Shown here in pieces: positions 21,616 through 27,368 of a stretch of DNA of 27,368 bases. The notes under the pieces were generated by a model. That model saw only the letters and a program-made list of their open reading frames with translations. It was not told the origin of the DNA and made no database searches. A program made the position numbers and the translations under genes. The DNA is from Sperchopsis tessellata (Eukaryota > Arthropoda > Insecta > Coleoptera > Hydrophilidae). Every line of letters starts with the position of its first letter. Position 1 is the stretch's first letter. The stretch covers positions 1-27,368 of the forward strand of contig JAWQRN010000665.1 of assembly GCA_033557685.1 (NCBI GenBank), read 5' to 3'.

Positions 21616-22534
21616 TTTGATTTTTGTTAAAACACACGTAGAATCTCATGTCTAAAATGCTTTTTAAAGATCATTTTTATGAACTTAGCACCAGTTAATT
21701 GCAGTACCTTCCAAATCAATCTTCAAATAATATCTTTTAGAATTTAAGATTTTTTTTGTATTTTTATATTGTAAAGTTTACTTTGACTGGCTATTGTATT
21801 TTTTCCAAAATTTTATTTTAATAGCCTTGTAAATGTTTTATAATTAAGATAAATTATAAATCAATTTATATAAAAATATATATTAATGAAAATATAACTT
21901 TGTTCTTTATTTAAATAACATTTATTATACTAGACAAACTATTTCATTATGTATGTGAATTTCAATTCATATGGGTGTTGATGTTTTATTTTTTGACGGG
22001 GTCTGTATGGACTATCTTAGAAATTCATGAGTGTTGAATGAATGTTCTGTGAGGGACAGTGCGACGAATCACTTGGTGTAAATTGTATTGGTAAGAAATA
22101 GAAAGGCATGTAAGACAATTTGTAAGGAGTTCGTAGAGGTAAAATAAGTTTGCCAAGAAATAGGCGGATGGAGAAGGCTTATTACTAGTAGTTGTAGTTT
22201 AATTGGATTATTTAATGTTTTAAAAAGCTTTGATCATATTCATTTTTTTATGTTTTATGTAGTTTTTTAAAAACTAAATCAATTCTATCTTTGTACAAGT
22301 GTACTATTTTTGATTGTACTAATGAAAACTGGTTTACTTATAGAATCTATTACTGAAGTTTTTAAGTAAATTAATATGGTCAAAACAAAAATCATAGATC
22401 GTTGTGGCTTTTTGACCAGTGTTTGTAACAAGGTTAGTATTACAGATATTCAAATATCATTCAAACATATTCTTTGTCAGATTTTATGATAATTACAGTA
22501 GGTTAATCAACAATATAAAAATAACAGGTCTGAA
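21616..22534. other. AT-rich spacer
   Basis: No supported feature. No convincing AATAAA is close behind the stop at 21615, which weakens the terminal-exon call. Confidence 0.4.
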
Positions 22535-22631
22535 AGTTCGCGCAGTCATTTCCACTCTCCATCGGCCACCTTACGCATGTATACTTGTATCTCGTTAAAC
22601 AAACAGATAACTTGATGGAAATATGAAGAAG
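22535..22631 (+). other. Possible first exon ending ATGAAGAAG before GTAAGT
   Basis: A GC-richer patch (CGCAGTCATTTCCACTCTCC onward) is followed by ATG AAG AAG directly before GTAAGT at 22632-22637. It could be a 5' UTR exon with the first three codons of a gene, or part of a repeat. I found no second exon. Confidence 0.2.
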
Positions 22632-22639
22632 GTAAGTAT

Positions 22640-23455
22640 TTCGAAATGATTCTTCTTACACATATGTCTATTTTTCTATCATCGAATAGTCAAGTTTTTC
22701 AACAGTCAAGTTTAAATCAGTGGACCTATGGAATGACTATGGTAGGATGGTTATATAATTATGGAAAGAGCACTTATTCATTAATAATCCTGAATTTTTG
22801 GAGAGGCTCAATTGTAAACCACATTGTTTTGATAAAAGGATTAAGATACATTTTTTAACATATTTCAGAGCTCGATCCGAATGTTCAGGCCTAAAATATA
22901 AAAACGAAATTTAAATATTTGAGGACGAAATGTAAAAGTAGACATCTGATCAAGTCATTAGAATTGCAAACTTCAAAATTTTGCAACCCCGTTGGAAATT
23001 TTATTGCATTCGAGAGAAAATCTTCGGATTAGAATCGTTATTTAGGGATTTGTAAATCATACTCTTCTAAAATTACTTTTTTGTTTTAACATTTCTTCAA
23101 TTAAATGTACTACTACGTCATTTTTGAAAGTTGCAAACCCCATAGGTAAAAGAACAGAGGCGTGACAAAATATACAGGAGATATTAAAATTTGCTCAACA
23201 TATTGCAGACAGCTAATCATGATGTATAGGCAACCGAGCTTATTCCTTGGCCATCACTGAAAAACGGAAATCTACACGTAAAGAAAATTGTAGAACACTC
23301 GTTCTAATTTAACTGAACAATCGACTGTCAATTTATTTTGGAAATCTGAAAGGAAAATAAAATTTTTGGAGGATGGATTAAATTAATGTTGTGGAATGGC
23401 CACACAGAGAAACAAAATATATCTCATTGTTCTACACGTTGAAAAGTTAGAATAA
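22640..23455. other. Spacer with no recognised content
   Basis: An open frame of 70 codons at 22646-22858 shows no motif. The rest is unstructured to my reading. Confidence 0.4.
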
Positions 23456-23629
23456 CAAATTACACGTCTCAGCGCAGGTTTGACCAATAATACTCAATTG
23501 TTTGAAGATACTTTAGAGGGGTTACAAAAATACAAAGGTGAAGTATCCATGGCTTTTTCAAAGGTGCAAGAGAAGGTTAAAGAAATTGAGTCTACGTCTA
23601 AGGAAAAAACGGATGCTTTCGTACAATGA
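23456..23629 (+). pseudogene. Short coiled-coil, gag-like ORF
   Basis: 57 codons, open from a stop to a TGA, with protein-like codon use: LTNNTQLFEDTLEGLQ, then SKVQEKVKEIESTSKEK. The amphipathic Lys/Glu helix resembles the N-terminal helices of some retroelement gag proteins. The upstream region is full of stops, so if it is gag it is a small remnant. It could also be an exon of an unknown gene. Confidence 0.3.
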
Positions 23630-24600
23630 GTTTATAAACTTTGAATGGAGTTTCATTATTTTCGTTGGTGTTTCCTCCCTCTTCTGAGTTTTGTAGATCA
23701 CTGGAATGGTTTCAAATATTAGCCGGAATAACCGTTACAACACACCGATATCTCATTTCACAGTAATTGTGGGAGATTTTCTTAGCACACAGGCATCACA
23801 ATAGAAAGGAATACGAAGGCTTTTTGGAGTTCCAAATGCAAGACTAGTTGTGTAAGGATAGACTGTGTATACAAAAAGACAATTTTTCGGGGTTTAGATA
23901 TTGTTGCCCTGCGCATCCACCATATGTGTAAATGTTTGGGTACTGTGTAAATTACCCCAACACCAAAAATAACATGCCATGGTGCCCGGCGTATCCACCA
24001 TGACATTCATTAAAGGGTTGTAAGTGATTTAAAGAGTTCAACTCGAAACGTTAACAAAATGTATTTTAAACAAATAAGAATTTATAAATAATTGAATTAC
24101 ATTATAATGAAGTTACATATACAGATGACAAATATTCAAATCAGGCATACTATTTAATTCATAACAAATTAATAATACAACTAAACATTAAACTAACTTA
24201 AATCTAATAGGTACTTACATTAAATTTGATGCACCACCCTGATGTACACACCACTCAAACTATCTACATGCTTAAGCTAATACCAGGTCACTCACCAGAA
24301 CACTAAATGTTTCTGCTGACCAACCAATTGCAATTCCTACATTGCATATTTGGTCAGAGTTGAAATATACACAGTTCATATTTCCATGACAATGAACTAA
24401 TAAACAGCAGAAAATCATCAAAAGTGTATGAATAATGTAAATGAATATGTATAAATTAATCGTCTTGTGTGAATTTCGGAAATATTTGTACTGATATTAA
24501 AGATTTAACACAATTATTGTTTTAAATACAACACATTAAAAAATAATTTTTAACAATTAATTTTTCATTTTGAAACAATTATACCCTATTTAAAATTAAC
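23630..24600. other. Spacer with a small spaced repeat
   Basis: Two 18-mers at 23906-23923 and 23984-24001 match at 16 positions (GCCCTGCGCATCCACCAT and GCCCGGCGTATCCACCAT), 78 nt apart. Otherwise no gene. A GC-richer patch at 24235-24360 is unassigned. Confidence 0.4.
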
Positions 24601-24629
24601 ATTAAACTAGTTCTCTGAAAGCATAATTA

Positions 24630-24821
24630 TTGAATTTCAATTTAGAGAAGTGCGCAGTTTTGCCTATTATTTGTTTTGTCAAAAAATGCGGTAGAATACC
24701 AGATTTTAGCACTCCTCTAAAACCAGTACAAGAGACAACTTTAAATAAATTTGGCAAATTGTTACATAAAAACGACAAACATTCAAGTTGCACAACAGTT
24801 TTTGATGCTGCATTATATTAA
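24630..24821 (+). other. Unassigned 63-codon open frame
   Basis: It has balanced amino-acid content with several Cys and Lys residues (KCAVLPIICFVKKCG, then PLKPVQETTLNKFGKLLHK) and ends in a TAA. It looks more protein-like than most open frames here, but I recognise no domain. The opposite strand is also open over almost the same span, so chance is possible. Confidence 0.2.
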
Positions 24822-24885
24822 ATTGGTAATATCTTATGTCTTCTGAATATCAAAATGTAGGTATATTTTGTTCGATACGCATAAT

Positions 24886-24929
24886 AGATGTATTGTTCAG
24901 TATTTATAACTAGTATACTAATTTACATG
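24886..24929 (+). repeat. Left copy of a long direct repeat flanking a LINE
   Basis: The first 26 nt match 26276 onward with one difference (core TTCAGTATTTATAACT). The next 18 match at 15 positions after a one-base gap. Probably a long target-site duplication. Confidence 0.6.
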
Positions 24930-26275
24930 CATTTAGTATCAAAACGTATATAAATATAAATTCGATAGCACCACAGGTCCTATTAGTTCCGCTCGCAGCA
25001 TGATCTTTGTTGTTCGTCACGTGGTAATAGTTGTATATGTCCCAGCCATCTTATTCTCTGTGTTTTTATTTTTTGCATTATACAAATTCATCACTTCCAC
25101 AATTCATCTTTTCATCGACACTTCTTCCTTACGCCCATCACGTATTCGTTTTAAAATTTTTCACTGACACCTTTCTAGTGTTTCCTTTTCTCTCGTATTT
25201 AGTGTCCATGTTTCACAAACATAAGTTACTGTTGTTTGTATGTCAGTCTTATATAATCTAATTTTCGTTTTTTCGGGATATTTGTTTTGCTCTGAGCACA
25301 GGCATCAGTCCTTCCGCGGTTCTATTTGTTCTGGCTAGCCTAGCTTCTATTACTTTATTACTGTCCTGATTGTGTAATAACATTACTCCGAGATAGATAA
25401 AGTTCTCTACTTTCTTAAATTTGAGTTCTCTCTCTTGTTTCGTAACGACTGTCAGAAACTCTTATCGTCTCCAGCTGCTATAACATCATCTATTACCATG
25501 TATTTAGACATTTCTTCATTTATTTTCAAGTCCATTTTTCTTGCTTCTTGGTGCATCTTTCTTATTGTATTCCGTAGTTCCTCTTGTAACCTAGGTATTG
25601 TTGTTGTCATCCGCATACGCTATGCACTGATGGCTCTTATTAAAGATAGTGCCGCTTTTGTTTACTCCGCTATCTCTTATTATTTTCTCCAGGACCAAGT
25701 TAAACAGTAGCGTCGACAATGGATTTCTCTGCCTTAGCCCCCCCTGCTTACTCTGAATGGGCTTGTTGTGTTGCCTTGTATTCTCACAATACTCTCTGTC
25801 TTCTCATTTTTGTTAAGTATTTAATTTTACTTGGTATTTCTAGATCTTCCATTGCTCTGTATAGTTTATCCCTATCTACTATGACTCGGCTGCTTAAAAT
25901 CGATGAAAACTAAGTAAAGCGTTTGTTTGTGCTCCTAAATCCACACTGATAATCTTCAACAATTTACTGCACGCATGTGTCAAGCGTTTCTTTTATGACA
26001 GTTGCAAGCACCTTACATGTTGTTTCCAAAAGGACTATGTCCCTTAAATTTACGCAGATAGCCCTATCACATTTCTTATGTATTATGTTCACCACTGCTC
26101 TTGTCCAACTTTCTGGTAATTTTTCTTCTGCCCATATTCTTGATTTATGTACGAATCCTACTATGTAATTGTTCTCCTCCATATTTTATCATTTCTGCTC
26201 TAATACTATTATCTCTCTGGCTTTTATTATTTTTCATTTTCCTGTCAACTTTCCTGCCTCTTCCTTCCACATAAG
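24930..26275 (-). mobile_element. Minus-strand LINE fragment with intact YADD box
   Basis: Minus-strand residues in order: IKYGGEQLHSRI, IWAEEKLPESW, NIIHKKCDRA, LETTCKVLATVI, YLVFIDFK, GLRQRNPLSTLLFNLVLE, IAYADD (codons at plus 25606-25617), LKINEEMSKYMV, FIYLGVMLL, TDIQTTVTYVCETW and IRWLGHI. This is most of a reverse transcriptase and its C-terminal part, of RTE/Jockey-like type. Stops and frameshifts make it inactive. The C-terminal coding sequence appears to stop early, around 25000, so the 3' end is not typical. Confidence 0.8.
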
Positions 26276-26322
26276 AGATGTATTTTTCAGTATTTATAAC
26301 TGTAGTACACTTATTTATATTT
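26276..26322 (+). repeat. Right copy of the long direct repeat
   Basis: Partner of 24886-24929. It lies exactly between the 5' limit of the minus-strand LINE and the start of the plus-strand LINE. Confidence 0.6.
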
Positions 26323-26344
26323 ATTAATATTAATACAAAAATTA

Positions 26345-27368
26345 ATGCACTCCATGCTCACAAGGAAATTCACAAATACACTAGAGAAGAAAGGAGCAGA
26401 AATGAAAAATCATTGATTGACTATTTCCTAACTAACAAGGAGCAGGTAAAGGAAGTAATGGACATAAAAGTAAGAAGGGGTAGTGAAATTGGAAGTGATC
26501 ACTATCTAGTAACAGCAAAAATAAAAATTAATGAGAAGAAGGCAAAAGAAAGACGGAAGACTATTAAGATAGAAACAAAAACAGTGAAGTTTAAAATAGA
26601 CAGATTAAAGTATATACAAATAAGAAAGAAGTACCAGTAAGAGAAGCAATAAGAAACGCTAAACCGGATATGAACAATGTAGAAGAATTATGGAGTACCT
26701 TTAAACTAATAACAGAAGCAACAAAACGTGCTTGTGGTACAATCAGAACTCCACAGAACAGAAAACAAACTCACTGGTGGAATGAAGAAGTTAAAGAAGT
26801 AATAAAAAAGAAGAAACAAAAATGGAAGAAATTCTTAAACACGAAGAAAGAAGAAGATTACGACGACTACAAAAAACAAAGAAAAAAATAAAAGAAGTTA
26901 TGAAGAAATCAAAGGAGAGAACATGGGAAGATTTTGGAAGCACTCTAGAGGTAAACTTCAAGGAAAATCAAAAGTTATTCTATATAACTCTAAAACCTGC
27001 AATAAAGAAGACCAAATTACTTTGAGATAGCTAAAGGATAAACAGGGAAGGATAGTAAAGAAAAATAATGAAATAATGAGGAGATGGAAGTAACATTTCG
27101 AAGAATTATTGGAGGAAAAGCAAAGTACTGAAGAATAAGATAACGGGAATCCTGAGCTTGATAACACAACAGTAAACATAGAAACAGAAATTATTACAGG
27201 AGAGGAAATGAAATTAGTATTCAAAAGGTTAAGAAATGGCAAAACATCAGGACATGACAATATAAAATCAGAACAGTTAAAGTATATGGGTGAAGGAGAA
27301 ATTTTTTTATTAGAGATGCTAAATAGAATATGGGAATTGGGAAAAATACCAAAAGACTGGGAAAAAGC
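26345..27368 (+). mobile_element. Plus-strand LINE: end of endonuclease and start of reverse transcriptase, runs off the window
   Basis: Residues KYTREERSRNEKSLIDYFL and RRGSEIGSDHYLV are the C-terminal part of an AP-type endonuclease; the SDH catalytic motif is at 26494-26502. Next come HWWNEEVKEVIKKKKQKW, the linker helix, then RRWK and FEELLEEK, and FKRLRNGKTSGHDNIKSE and LNRIWELGKIPKDWEKA, the beginning of the reverse transcriptase. Frame changes near 26640, 27020 and 27090 show damage. The 5' part of the endonuclease is missing. It belongs to a different subfamily from the minus-strand LINE next to it, judging by the NNK/NGK..DNI block, which both contain in different wording. Confidence 0.8.

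Noticed and set aside
1..27368. CRISPR array, tRNA or rRNA genes, bacterial operon
   Set aside because: No regular spacer-repeat pattern, no cloverleaf and no rRNA core sequence was seen; the splice sites show a eukaryotic genome.

Overview
This window is AT-rich eukaryotic genomic DNA with spliced genes, long introns and many decayed non-LTR retrotransposons. An insect is the best reading. The complete gene encodes Snr1, the SNF5/SMARCB1 subunit of the Brahma (SWI/SNF) complex, with 371 residues, close to the length I recall for the Drosophila protein. Beetle is a guess from overall composition and repeat style, not a demonstrated identification.

Layout. At 650-4654 lie the last four exons of a plus-strand coiled-coil protein, possibly the centriole protein SAS-6; the gene starts left of the window. 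Its last intron holds a CR1/Jockey-like LINE (about 2660-4078) and a small GC-richer repeat (about 1790-2000). Snr1 occupies 6643-14635 on the plus strand in five constitutive coding exons. An in-frame 51-nt candidate cassette exon (8934-8984) sits between its exons 2 and 3. The Snr1 introns carry a LINE relic on the minus strand (13380-13935), a 470-bp foldback palindrome (12869-13335), and an unexplained two-frame coding relic (12379-12800).

Right of Snr1, a 5'-truncated minus-strand LINE (15085-16659) with a perfect 12-bp target-site duplication lies about 17 bp beyond the Snr1 AATAAA. The stretch 16.7-24.9 kb is mostly unassigned AT-rich DNA. It holds a second foldback copy (20086-20615), a short foldback relative (18695-18812), two exon-like pieces that could belong to one unrecognised plus-strand gene (19386-19475 and 21538-21615), and a short gag-like or coiled-coil ORF. 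The right end holds two LINE fragments in opposite orientation (minus about 24930-26275, plus about 26345 to the window end). The first is bracketed by an unusually long, slightly diverged direct repeat.

The items I rate most worth following are the Snr1 cassette exon, the foldback family whose arms carry different numbers of subrepeats, and the orphan exons at 19.4 and 21.5 kb. I see no tRNA or rRNA gene, no CRISPR array and no bacterial-type operon.
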